Source: Blastomyces gilchristii SLH14081 (lineage: Eukaryota; Ascomycota; Eurotiomycetes; Onygenales; Ajellomycetaceae). Taken from it: DNA of 64,000 bases. The position numbers were made by a program, and so were the translations under genes. Below, one piece after another: positions 48,092 to 58,770 of the stretch. The DNA lies in assembly GCF_000003855.2 (NCBI RefSeq), contig NW_003101660.1, forward strand, positions 248,001-312,000, read 5' to 3'. How positions within the stretch are numbered: the first letter of the stretch is position 1; every line of letters starts with the position of its first letter. Under the pieces are notes generated by a model, which was given only the letters and a program-made list of their open reading frames with translations, did no database searches and had not been told where the DNA came from.

Positions 48092-49900
48092 ATGGCGAGG
48101 GTTGCCCAAATAGCTGTTTCCCCGAGTCACAACATCCAGCCGCTAGATCGCCACGAGGGGGTGGGAAAGAATGGGACAACTGTAGCTCCTCAGCTTGCGG
48201 ATGCAAAGGACAAACAACCCGACAGCGGACCACAGCATGCCCATCCCAATCCACGCGCAACCAAGGGCAAATATCGCCATTTCGCCGCATACCACTCCCA
48301 CCCCCGCGTTTCCTGTCTGAGTCGTGATTCGGAGACTACCCCAAGCTTCCTTGGGTTCCGGAACCTGATGGTTCTTGTGTTGAGTATGAGTCTTTTCTTC
48401 TTCTTCTTCTTCTTCTTGGGGCTGGCGCATTTCATTCTCACTCCTCCGGGAGGATTGCAGTGGCTAATCCGATGATGATATCCTATTAGTTGTTATGAAT
48501 CTACGTTTAATTGTCGAGAATTTTATGAAGGTGGGTTGTTACAATCACCTCAATAACTCCTCTGTCCTATTATTTATATTTGTTTCTTTACTAATGGTGA
48601 ATTGTTCTACCTAGTATGGTGTCCTCATCTGTATTCGGTGCCACGACTATCGAAAACAGGATGTCATTCTCGGCGCTATACTCTTCGCGCTCGTCCCCTG
48701 CCATCTCTTCGTGGCATATGTAATTGAGTGCGCCGCGGCGCATGAGGTCAAGGGAGCCATTGGTCGCATAAAACGAAAGGAATCGGAGGAAGAAAATACT
48801 CAGGAACAGCTGGCGTTCCGATCAGCATGGATATATATCGCTTTTGCACATATTTTGAACGCCTGTCTATGTCTCCTCTTCACCAGTTACGCAGTTTACT
48901 ACTATGTCAACCACCCTGGCATCGGAACACTCTGCGAGGTCCACGTCATCGTCGTTTGGCTGAAGATATGCTCCTATGCCTTCACCAACCGAGACCTCCG
49001 CCACGAAGCTCTACACTCATCTTCCACCTCCCCGCTCCCAGAAATCTACCAGTCTCTCCCTTACCCACGAAACATCACCGTTAAAAACCTAACCTATTTC
49101 TGGCTCGCCCCAACCCTGGTATACCAGCCCGTATACCCCCGCACAGAACGCATTAGATGGTCCTTCGTCGCCAAACGCGTCATGGAGATGATCGGGCTCT
49201 CCGTCTTCATCTGGCTCACCTCCGCCCAATACGCAACCCCCGTCCTCCGCAACTCGCTAGAAAAGATCGCAACCCTCGATCTAACCTCCATCATCGAGCG
49301 CGTCATGAAACTCTCCACAATATCCCTCATAATCTGGCTCGCGGGCTTCTTCGCCCTGTTCCAATCCTCCCTCAACGCCCTCGCAGAGGTCATGCGTTTT
49401 GGCGACCGCGAGTTCTACACCGAATGGTGGAACAGCCCCAGTGTGGGCACCTACTGGCGTACGTGGAATAAGCCCGTGTACCATTTTATGCGGCGGCATA
49501 TCTTCTCGCCGCTCGTGGGAAGGGGGTGGAGCCCCTTTGCCGCCAGCGTTGTGGTTTTCACCTTCAGCGGAATACTGCATGAATTGCTTGTGGGGATTCC
49601 CACACATAACGTGATAGGTAAGTAAAATTACTACCCCCATACATCATGTATAGTTACTATAAACCGCTGGACATTAACCTACCATCCAACCCAGGTGTCG
49701 CCTTCGCCGGCATGGTCCTCCAACTCCCACTAATCGCAGCAACGCTACCGCTCGAGAAGATGAACGGTCCTACGGGAAAAATCATTGGTAACTGTGTGTT
49801 TTGGGTTAGTTTCTGTCTTGTGGGTCAACCGCTGGGGGCATTGTTGTATTTCTTCGCATGGCAGGCTAAATATGGCAGCGTGAGCAAGCCAGGTGTATAA
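48092..49900 (+). CDS. DGAT1: Diacylglycerol O-acyltransferase, DGAT1 type (MBOAT family)
   Basis: Four exons, 48092-48383, 48490-48530, 48615-49617 and 49695-49900, give 513 residues. Exon 2 is only 41 bases but completes NLRLIVENFMKYGVLICIRC. Family signatures are FYTEWWN with the following WRTWNKPVYHFMRRHIF, and the catalytic His in FSGILHELLVGIP. After the last intron come GVAFAGMVLQLP and further hydrophobic helices, so the protein is polytopic in the endoplasmic reticulum. DGAT1 makes triacylglycerol from diacylglycerol and acyl-CoA; the related ACAT/ARE sterol acyltransferases differ in the N-terminal region, which here favours DGAT1. The start at MARV is chosen as the first Met after a stretch with no conserved features. 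Confidence 0.85.
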
Positions 49901-51581
49901 GAAAATCTCTCTTTTTGGTTTTTCTTTTCTACTTTTTTGGTTTACTGGTTTCCTTCCTTCCTTCCTTCCTTTCTTTCTTTGGCCTCCTTTTTTGGTGGGG
50001 CCGTTTTCACCTCCTTTTTCTGTCTGTGGGCTTTGCGTCTTTCTCTTTCTCCTACGCCTGCCATTGGGATACAACTGTTACATGTATGTCCGTCCCTCTT
50101 GGTTTATTAAAGTCTGTTGAGTTTTGGCCTTGCTCTCTTAATTGCATTGCGCTGCATTGTGTTGCGTGTAAGGAGGAAAAATTTTGTATAAACCTGTGAA
50201 TTACTCGCGTGTACGTCCATGAAATAGATGTTGTCAGGTTTCCAATCGGCGTAGTCATGGTGTCACTTCATGAAATCCTTGAAAAGCAGGCTTGGTCTGG
50301 CTTAGTAAAATTCCACCATATAACTTCCCGTGTAGCTAGCATACGTCTTAATCAAGCAAGCTTTACACCTTAGCAACATATATATAAGATAACCTTGAGC
50401 CGAGATCTGGACTAAGTTTTTGTCAATTACGCCTCCGCCTCCTGAATTCCTAGACTCTTTCTTCTCTATTCATGTGAGTGCTAGTTTTGGTCGTGCCTGC
50501 GGGCCAGATTTATCTCGCAGAATGACAACCCTTTACAGAAGGATTAGTGGGTGAGGGGGGAGGCGCGAGATTGTTGAGTTTTCTAAGGATTGAGACGCCT
50601 TCGTTCTGTGGCTTGTTGAAGTTCGCAACATCGCACGTGCTGAAGAGGAGGAATTTGTATATGTTTGTACGAACAAATGCAATTGCAATTTCATAGCCAG
50701 CAGTAATATGATTCTGAACAGCTGCAACAGTGACAAATGACTCCGAGAATATTTTGAACTGAAAGAGTGATGAGCTGCTACAGATGAATAGAATAATGTA
50801 TAAAGCTGAATGACTTAATTGGAGTCAATTGACTTCTAGTAAATCTAACTAACAATGTCTGCAAAGTTACTCACAGTGATAATTAACTTCTTACTACTCC
50901 GTATACAGAGTGATGATTGCAGCAAGGAAAACTCTGAGAGAAAGAGTCTGACACATTTGATGACTTTAACAAGTGTGATGTAAATGTCTGTTATCTCTCA
51001 ATCACTCTTTTGTTGCTTGAAATGTGCAGAGTTGAAATGACATCATGGTTGTTATCTTATCAATCTTGATCTTATCACGGGTTGATCCGTTGCTCGGCAC
51101 CAACATCCCATCTTCAAAGCTTCAAAAGAATGACCAAGAGTCGCGCAATTGAACATTTATTACTTACTGGCACTTTTATCTTGAAATCCAAAGAGAATCT
51201 CATGTGGCTTTATGATTGTCACAACCCGCCCGGACCAGATGCCAGGTAGACTTTTAATATAGCAGCAATGTCTTCCGTCCAAGCAGAGCAGCGCGAGACC
51301 AGTATTGATTGCTAGCTGCATGCGAAGCTACAAGCATCAGCAGCGATGAGACTAGTTTTATGTTCACAGAGCTTGACCAAGAAGATCGGTGACTTGAGGA
51401 CTGCCAAGCCACCCATCAGAGTGGAGATGATGAAGGGAGCTCCAGGGGTCATCCGGGTGCTCTTATATCAATTCAAGTTCACTGATATCTCTGACGGCGT
51501 CGGCGTACTTCCACGTAACCTTATGGTTGGGTGTCTCTTCGTTCGGATATATTTCTTGAACGTTGACTTATATATATAAAG
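49901..51581. other. Gene-poor region downstream of the DGAT1-type gene
   Basis: It starts with a TTCC/TTTC microsatellite (about 49950-49980) in the presumed 3' UTR. The rest is AT-rich, with a TACTCCGTA motif near 50896-50904 and TGTCACAACCCG at about 51217, which resembles the start of some fungal LTRs. No coding domain is recognised. Confidence 0.4.
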
Positions 51582-51851
51582 TCATTCCAGGCACGGGTCG
51601 ATGCTGTCGATGGCCATGAGTACCCCGACCTTTTTTACGACGGCTCCATGCTCCTGCCACATAATGCGACCTGGAATTGCTTGAAAAATTGCAGTGCATT
51701 CAAGATGCTGCGTCGAAGTGTCATGAACTTGGGAGCCGGAGCCTTCATGGGATGAGGAAGTATTCCGACCGCTGCTAAGCCTGGCTGTTGAGCTAGAAAA
51801 TAGAGACAGTGCCCAAGAAGTCCAAGTTGAGAATGTGTGTGTCTTTTTCAT
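51582..51851 (-). CDS. Possible small hypothetical protein, 89 residues
   Basis: An open minus-strand frame with a Ser/Thr-rich first half and a more ordered second half (FQAIPGRIMWQEHGAVVKKVG). No family recognised and no clear splice partner. It lies in gene-poor DNA shortly before an inverted repeat, so it may be a relic. Confidence 0.25.
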   Translation of the reverse strand: MKKTHTFSTWTSWALSLFSSSTARLSSGRNTSSSHEGSGSQVHDTSTQHLECTAIFQAIPGRIMWQEHGAVVKKVGVLMAIDSIDPCLE

Positions 51852-52249
51852 TGGTCGGCACAGGTAGCAATCAGACTCTGTGAGACAGAATTACTCTTAC
51901 GAGTGACTGACATTTTCTGACATTTATTTCGCATATATGACTACTACTCAAATATTCCCTCAGTCTCTAGTGCCTGCAGGCCTCCAGAATCCACCATTCA
52001 CGTCTAAAAGAGTAGACTATTGTATCTACCTTTCTCAAACGGATTCTCAGGAAACCCGCACTGACAGACTCTTTTCCCTTCGCGGTAACAGGCTTTTTCC
52101 TCACTGAGGATTTTTAGACGCGAAGGGTTTTGAGCGAGTATCACTGCAGTTCTGGATATGGACTCACAGAGTCAACCCAGTGAAGGACTTCGCGGACGAA
52201 GCTCTAGAGAGGAGGGGGGGGTATGGTATGTAAGAAACCCTGCTCCTCA

Positions 52250-52639
52250 GGGGCCTTCTTACCCCTATTCTCACCACTCACCTAACCAGTAGGGTTAGCA
52301 AGTCTTGGCCACACAATCTATATAAACTGGAGTTGCAACCATCTCTTTGCAACTCAGCTTGAACACTATTACATATTTGATCCCTATCTTTATCATTCAT
52401 GAATACTTCTGATTGCTAGTACATTTCATGTCAAGCAGCTTGAAATGTAGGAATATGAGCTTTGTAAGCGGTTATTCTAAGTGTTCACAGCTTAACATGA
52501 GATGTAATAACAATCAGAAGTATTCATGAATGATAAAGATAGAGATCAAATATGTAATAGTATTCAAGCTGAGTTGCAAAGAGATGGTTGCAACTGTCTA
52601 TATAGATTGTGTGGCCAAGACTAGGGGTAAGAAGGCCCC
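52250..52639. repeat. Imperfect long inverted repeat (foldback structure) with LTR-like arms
   Basis: The left arm (52250-52415) reads as the reverse complement of the right arm (52511-52639), with few mismatches, over a 95-base spacer. The left arm has 33 extra bases near its outer end (after ACCCCTA, around 52267-52299) and 3-4 more near the TATA-like CTATATAAAC. Each arm reads inward with a TATA-like box, then CAACTCAGCTTGAACACTATTACA, which resembles the promoter and 3' end of fungal copia-type LTRs. The spacer contains a smaller palindrome (TACATTTCA ... TGAAATGTA). The inverted repeat is seen directly; the LTR origin is inference. The left arm outer end is preceded by sequence without a partner on the right. 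Confidence 0.85.
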
Positions 52640-52655
52640 AGCTGACAGTGATTGA

Positions 52656-53064
52656 GTGCAAAATACTCTACCTGGATCAGACGGTATGGTACAACTAGGT
52701 GTCTGGATGGTCGCTCTATGCAAGCGGCTGGAAGGGCCCATGAAAAATCCAGAAAAGCTGGAAGCGCCGTTGAAGCCCATGCCATGTTTGAAAATTGAAG
52801 GCCTTGATTGGAAGGCGTATTGGTGTTTCGTTGGAGATAAAGGCGAGACTGTAAGTTCCTTCGACTTGGCATATTCTAAATGGCGTTGATTAATTTGTTT
52901 TTTCCTTTCTTTTTTCTACAGATGCTGTACGGGCCCCAACACCTCGTCTCGACGATGAGTATGAAGGGCATGTATCAGATCTTTATGGCATTGCGGGAGA
53001 CAGCGAAATATGGCCGGGATGATCACTGGCCATGGTTTAGGGAAACAATTCTATGGGAAAACTA
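52656..53064 (+). pseudogene. C-terminal fragment of an unidentified protein next to the inverted repeat
   Basis: Two blocks join in frame across a GT-AG intron (52851-52921): one ending in LDWKAYWCFVGDKGET, then MLYGPQHLVSTMSMKGMYQIFMALRETAKYG to FRETILWEN and a stop. Correct splicing between two compact, ordered blocks suggests a genuine gene end. Upstream the frame is closed by a stop only a few bases before 52656, and the inverted repeat begins within 20 bases, so the 5' part appears lost. I do not recognise the family. An internal start at the Met near 52686 would give a short complete protein, the alternative reading. Confidence 0.45.
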
Positions 53065-53895
53065 GAATTGCTGTCATCATCAACAGGCGACATTTTTCAT
53101 GAAAACAGTTTTGTTGCTCTTGACCTCGTACGGTATCAATATTGGATTTTAGTGGAAGAGAAATGGAGGGTTATGAGCAAATTTGTTCCGATCCATGATC
53201 CATGGTTGTAAGAGTAATCGGGCCGATGTAGGTATGTACTTCCCGGCAGAGATGTGGAGAGGTTTTAACTGAAAGATATTTTACATCAACAGATCACTTG
53301 TAGTCTACCTAACCCAGGCTACAATGCCCCCATGCGATGCGGGTTGTTAAATATCAAAAAAATAGGAACCATTGACTAGCAGCTGGAAAATACGTAGTTT
53401 TGAGGAAGGAACAGATTCAAAATCGTATTCTGAATCGCAACTAACTCTAAAGACAGCAAGATAGATGGATGGATCTGAGATGAGTTAGCGGTATGAAGAT
53501 ACAACAATGAACGTATTAAGGGGGAGATGTGTTATCCCTTGAAACCCAACACTTCCCCTTGAGAGAAAAAGATGAAACCTCTATCCGGTACTCTTTTAAA
53601 ACAGCCGCCAAATACGGAACATATAATTTACACTTTTATACAAGAGAAACAGCTTCCAATTCCCGAAGGCATACACTGACTCATGAGCCCTTCGTCCAAA
53701 TATTGCTCCCTTCCTTCGACAGATAGGGAAAAGTAGTCCAGACAAAATACGGTATATAGGATCCTTTTATTCTGCAGCGGGATGGAATTCATCTGACCGC
53801 CTAGCTTTGCACCGTTCATCCCCCAAATCGGGAACTTGACTGTTACAGCGACTGTTATCAGAGAAAAGCCGCTACTTCTTGCAAGATCCAGATTC
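53065..53895. other. Intergenic upstream of the MFS gene's 3' end
   Basis: AT-rich 830-base stretch; no gene recognised. Confidence 0.4.
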
Positions 53896-55688
53896 TTAGG
53901 CTTTAGGGGCCTTCGTTTTCGGCTTTTCTTCGATTCCATAATTGGTCTCTAACTCACTCCGCATAGGTACCTCCTTCACAAGGTTCACGGCGAGGAACCC
54001 GACAGCAGCAAAGGCGAGTGACACCAACCACGTTAGGCGCAGACTCCGGGAAAAGACTTGGGTAACTGCGACACGTGAAGCCGGAGGCAGAGTCCCAAGA
54101 AACGCGGCAGTAGCATGCTCATATGCCTGGCCCGCAGAGAACTCGGCTCTGAGCGTGGCATCCTGGATGAGCTTGGGTGCCAATTCGTCGGAGCGGGTGT
54201 TGAAGATGGCAGCGGGAATGGCCGTCCCCCACACCATGCCGAAGCTGCGGACAAACGACCATGTTGCCGTTGCCAGCGCCGTGTCAGACTCGCTCAGCGG
54301 GGCTAGGAGTGCTGGAAGAAGCGTGGGAACCAGCATGCCGACTCCCATGGAGTAGACAACCTGGAAGCCAACCCAGTGCCCGGTGCTCGAATTCATGTCC
54401 AGGAGGGTGAAAAGGCCGAGGCCGATGAGAGTGATGGCCCAGGAGACGTAGTGGATGGGCTTGTAGATGCCTAGCTTGGTCATGAGACCTCCCCCGATGC
54501 CCGCCGCAGGGAGGATGGAGAGGACTGTTGCGAGGATCTGGAGCCCGGAAAGGCTGGGCGACGAGCCGAGAACGCCCTGGAAGTAGACAGGCATGAAGTA
54601 GAGCTGCCACACGGTGATTATGCCGTGGAAGAATGTCATGACAAGGACACCGACTGACGTTCGATTGGAAAAGAGGTGCAGCGGGACGGTGGGATTTGGG
54701 GCAAGGTGAGAGCCCTCAAAGGCAAGGAACCCCGCCAGACCAGCCATGCCTACGAGCAGCGGCACCAGGACGTGGTAGGACGACCACGGGTACAGCCCTC
54801 CCGCCCACGACAAGCCGAGGAGAACCGACGTGATGGCCGCTATGAAGATGACGTTCCCCATCCAGTCAATCGTCGCTATTCTCGTAGCCAGGTTCGTCTC
54901 CTTCTTGTACTGGACATTTAGGAAGAAGAACAGAGAGACGAGGGCAGCGCCGCCCACGGGTAGCGCCAGATAGAAAGTCCAGCGCCAAGTCGAGTACTGC
55001 ACGATGAGTCCGGCGAAGAAAGGGCCCAGCGCGGTACCCAGGAAGATGAAGCCCATGACGATGGCCAGAAACTTGCCGCGCTCTCTTAGCGGCACCACGT
55101 CGCAGATGATGGTCTCGGTGAGCACGGTGGTGCCGCTGGCTCCGATGCCTTGAATGATTCGGCCGACAATGATCGTTCCTATGTTGTTTGCGCCACCGCA
55201 GATGCCGCTGCCGAGCACGAACATGGCGGTTGCGATGAGCATGGGCCAGCGGCGACCGAAGACGTTTGCCAGCTGCCCGTACAGAGGCTGCATCGCCGTC
55301 CTAGAGAAGAATGGAGGGCTGGTTAGTTAAACCCAGAGACAGGCCTGTTCCCCTCTCCTCCCACTCGAGCGCCAGGTGTTACTCACATGGCAAACATATA
55401 TCCATTCACGACCCAGATGTAGAGGTGGCCGCCGCCTAGATCGGCGATAATCGAGGGAAGCGCTGTCGACGTAATGGTTCCCTCCAGAGCCGTGAGTAGA
55501 CCCGCGAGGCTGATGGAACCCAAGAGAGCCCAAAATCTCCAGTCTCTTTTGACCGGAGGCACATGCATAGTGTCTAGGGTCTCTGGAGCTTCTAAAATCT
55601 CTGGAGTCGTAGCCTCTGACGACAAATTCATGGTGTTGCTGCTGGGTGCATCGTCGTCTTCCGCGCCTCTGGTCAAAGACTCTTGCAT
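53896..55688 (-). CDS. Major facilitator superfamily drug/H+ antiporter, 14-helix (DHA2) type
   Basis: Two exons, 55688-55387 and 55300-53896, give 568 residues. A hydrophilic N-terminal tail (residues 1 to about 52) precedes the first helix (WALLGSISLAGLLTALEG). Motif A-like GQLANVFGRRWPM follows helix 2 and the helix-4 block is GRIIQGIGASGTTVLTE; motif C-like sequence is GFIFLGTALGPFFAGLI. The number of hydrophobic segments fits 14 helices, and the pattern matches fungal toxin-efflux and multidrug exporters. Transport is inferred to be proton-driven export at the plasma membrane; the substrate is unknown. It sits 3 kb from a C6 zinc regulator with an oxidoreductase relic between them, a layout typical of small metabolite clusters. 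An upstream in-frame Met exists, but the chosen one starts the conserved acidic tail. Confidence 0.9.
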
Positions 55689-56840
55689 GGTTTTAGGTAA
55701 CTCGCGAGTGCTTTGGTTTGAATAGCATGTTCTTGCCGTGGGGTCTGTGTTCGGATCATGCCATGCCATATATGTCTATGGGTTCGGGATATTTGCCTGC
55801 TTGCTGGCGTCCCTCTTAATATTGGTTTCGGGGGCGCGATCGCTTGAGGAACAAGAGCAGATTTCTCGGAACAAAAGAAGAGAGAGGAAATACCCGCCCC
55901 GGATCTGTGGAGGGAGATCCATCCGTGCATTCGGTGTGTTCTCATCGGGCGGGTCTCTGATCAAAGGGGTTATATTCGGAGGGTAAAAATAAAATTGCCT
56001 AATTAGGAAATTCGGAGGGTTTAACGTAGCGCCGTCATGCAACCTCACCCGTGGCCTCTTATCCCGCTACAAGGGTCGATACGGTCAATCACTAAATTGC
56101 AGACAGCCTCGAGCCTATGCGCCTCACGTTAAGATGCTGGACGCGCTTAGGTTAAGATGGTGTGGCATTGGCATGTATGATCAATCAAAGAAGCTGACGT
56201 TGGCACAGGTCCGGCTCCGTGCCTTTTGAGACACCAGCTCACTCGCCTTCGGAGGTCTCTCCAAACAGCTATCTATCCTAGATAGACAGCTAGACATGGT
56301 ACGCTCCGATCCCGCGGCACCAATGCCGTCCACAATGCGAGCCTAGGCCTACCAGCATCGCGGCCACTACAAGTCGTCCCTCAAGCTTGTCGGTTCGTTT
56401 CCCACGCCGGCCCGAACTCCAGCAACATCATCGCCCTCGTCTCCTACGTCGTGCTCGGATTCTTGATCGTCCACTTCATGGGCGTCTTTCTTCCTCTGCC
56501 CTTTGCACCGCCCCTAGTCCCCGAGCTCTGCGTCTCTCGCGTTGTCCTGTCGCTGTCGCGGGGGACGAGGCTTCCGAAGGGCTACGGCAGCCCGGTAGCC
56601 CGGCACTCGGGTGCTGGCCATGACGGGGCCGATGAGCATTGTGTTCTGCGGCACCGGGGTTCTGAAAGAGCACATGCGAAGTTTCTTATGAAAGTTATCT
56701 CATCAGTCTTAGTGATAACTAGGTCTAAAAGAGCAGAAAAGTCATCTCTTATCTAGTCTGAAAATAGAGAATGAGTGACTGTGATTGAATTAGTCAATTC
56801 AACAGAATGAGCTCTACTCTCTCTACCGGAGGCCTATGTT
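55689..56840. other. Intergenic between the MFS gene and the dehydrogenase relic
   Basis: Contains the MFS promoter. At 56400-56650 a plus-strand segment reads as a hydrophobic helix (NIIALVSYVVLGFLIVHFMG) followed by an Arg/Gly-rich stretch; it is GC-rich relative to its flanks and may be another relic of a coding region, but I cannot name it. Confidence 0.4.
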
Positions 56841-57640
56841 GTGTCACTCTCGGGACCCGGTGTCGAGGAGCACGGCGCTGGTGAGCACCTGGTTCTCAGC
56901 CTGGGTCAGCACGCTGGACTTATCTCCAACGGGTTAACAGCCTCGACTGTGGTTCGAACTACCAAGGTCCGTTCGTGCCGGCCGGTGCTCGTCAATAGGG
57001 CCAGTGGGATTGTCGAACACATCGCCGTGCAGCTGTGCCGTGCCCTAGGTTGCCTTCCTTTTGGGAGTTGCGAGTGATTCCAAATGAAGCTTTGTTTCGA
57101 GGATGCGGAATTGACAAAGTATGCTTCACCCTGCGTTATTCTCCATTATGCTTCTGGGGCCCTGATGATAGTGCATGTTGCTGTCCACAGTTTGTAGATT
57201 ACAAGAAACACGCCTTGCTGCCACGCTCTCTGGCCTCGGCCTATGGATTGCAGGCCCTCTACGCAAACCTTCAAGATATCTCTGTCCAGGTGGCCCCTTT
57301 GGTCAACATCGGCGCTTTTCATGTAGGAGACGGTGTCCTGAGACAAATGGTTCGATGGTTCTTGAACAGCTCGTGTCTGACCTGGATCAGTGGCAATCAT
57401 CGCTCCTATATCCTCTTCACCAATACTCCCAACATGTATGAAGTTTTGACTCTTGTTGAGATAGTCGAACAGGGAAGGTTAAAGGCTGTTCTGGACTCTA
57501 GTAGGTTCGCAATAGAGGACCTCATGAAGGCGTGCGAACTTGTCACGAGCAGGATGTTTTGGGGTAAGGTTCTCATCCGGGATCCCATGCTGAATATTAA
57601 CGCAGCCATCATAGCCAGATGCACAATTCCATTTGGGAAA
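56841..57640 (+). pseudogene. Relic of a medium-chain (quinone reductase-like) alcohol dehydrogenase
   Basis: Two frames together match the middle and end of a medium-chain dehydrogenase. The first frame (56841-57077) has NGLTASTVV and VLVNRASGIVEHIAVQLCRALGC, corresponding to the Rossmann nucleotide-binding turn but with the glycines replaced (family form is GASGGVG). It then stops. The second frame (from about 57035) continues VDYKKHALLPRSLASAYG, NIGAFHVGDGVL, VRWFLNSS and VEIVEQGRLKAVLDSSRFAIEDLMKA ending GKVLIRD, the usual C-terminal blocks. The N-terminal catalytic domain is not recognisable. The frameshift, the damaged glycine motif and the missing N-terminus make it inactive. It probably served the same pathway as the neighbouring exporter and regulator. 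Confidence 0.7.
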
Positions 57641-58770
57641 CGGTGCGAAGACAGCTTTTCTTTTCTTTTCTTTTCTCTTTCTTTTCTTTTTTCTCTTTCT
57701 TTTTCTTTTTTTGTGATACAAGAGCTTTGTAATTATTCAAGTATTCTCTATTTCAAGCTACCAGCTCGGGAATCCCAGCACTACCAGCCTATTGTCCTCT
57801 GTACCTAGTATGCCTATCTCCCATAAGTGAAAGACAATGGATCTCTCAGCTAACGGGGTAGCGGGCGCCAGAAGCGCTCATTCCTCCTGTTGCGAATTCA
57901 ACCTCGCATATTTTCCGTTCACCTGCAGCGCTGAGTGACAAGGACGATTGTGTACTGCGGGCAGCTGGCAGAAGGCATTGGCGTTCTATCTGGAGCTTCA
58001 TGTAATATTGAGCTCTTGCGTATGCAAGACTGGAAACAGGTAACTTCTCAATCAGCATTGGTTTCCCTGCCACTTTAAAGTGAGTCTTTCCTCAGCTTGG
58101 CTCCTGCTGAGAGAGAGATTGAAAGAGAGATGTCCACTTTTGCTATCCTTCATGGATCTCAATACCTATGATCATGCGATATGCAGCTCAGAGTAGCTTT
58201 TCGACATTTGAAGCAAAGTTTAGGGGAATTCAGAGAAAGAAATGTTGCCTTAGTTGCCGACAAATATCTGGGAGGTATAAATCATATCATGCCGTCAAGA
58301 TTACTGTGCTGGAGACTAAGTAAGATACATTCTCGACATCAGAACGGCGCAAGAGGCATTTACCCCAAAATAAAACCGGCAATGGACCATATAGAAAACC
58401 AGGTCGGGAGATTGAGGATATTTAGTATTAGATAAAATGGGATAATATAAACCTCTCTGTAAGTAGAGATGGTCAACTCTCAAGGCTCCGAATGCGTGAA
58501 TGCGCCGATCGGAGGTTAGAAGCAGCAGCATTCAAGGCAGTGCCATTTAGCCCATATTGTGCCCCTAACACGGAGGCAGATCAATTCACACTCATCATGC
58601 AACACATAGGTAAAATAATAGTTAGTAGGAGATGTTTATGTAAACTTGATGAGCCCTCGTAGGTAGTTTATATTGATGCGGGACGGATTAAAGATACTCC
58701 GGTTCATTTAGTTACCCAAACACCATCGCCCTTTGCGTGTGTACCAACCTGACTGACCACCATCACCACC
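57641..58770. other. Intergenic with a polypyrimidine tract
   Basis: A TTTTC/CTTT-rich tract occupies about 57656-57714. The remainder, upstream of the C6 regulator gene, shows no recognised gene. Confidence 0.45.

Noticed and set aside
52283..52300. CCTAACC...GGGTTAG as an internal telomere repeat
   Set aside because: It is a single short palindromic word inside the left arm of the inverted repeat, not a tandem TTAGGG array.
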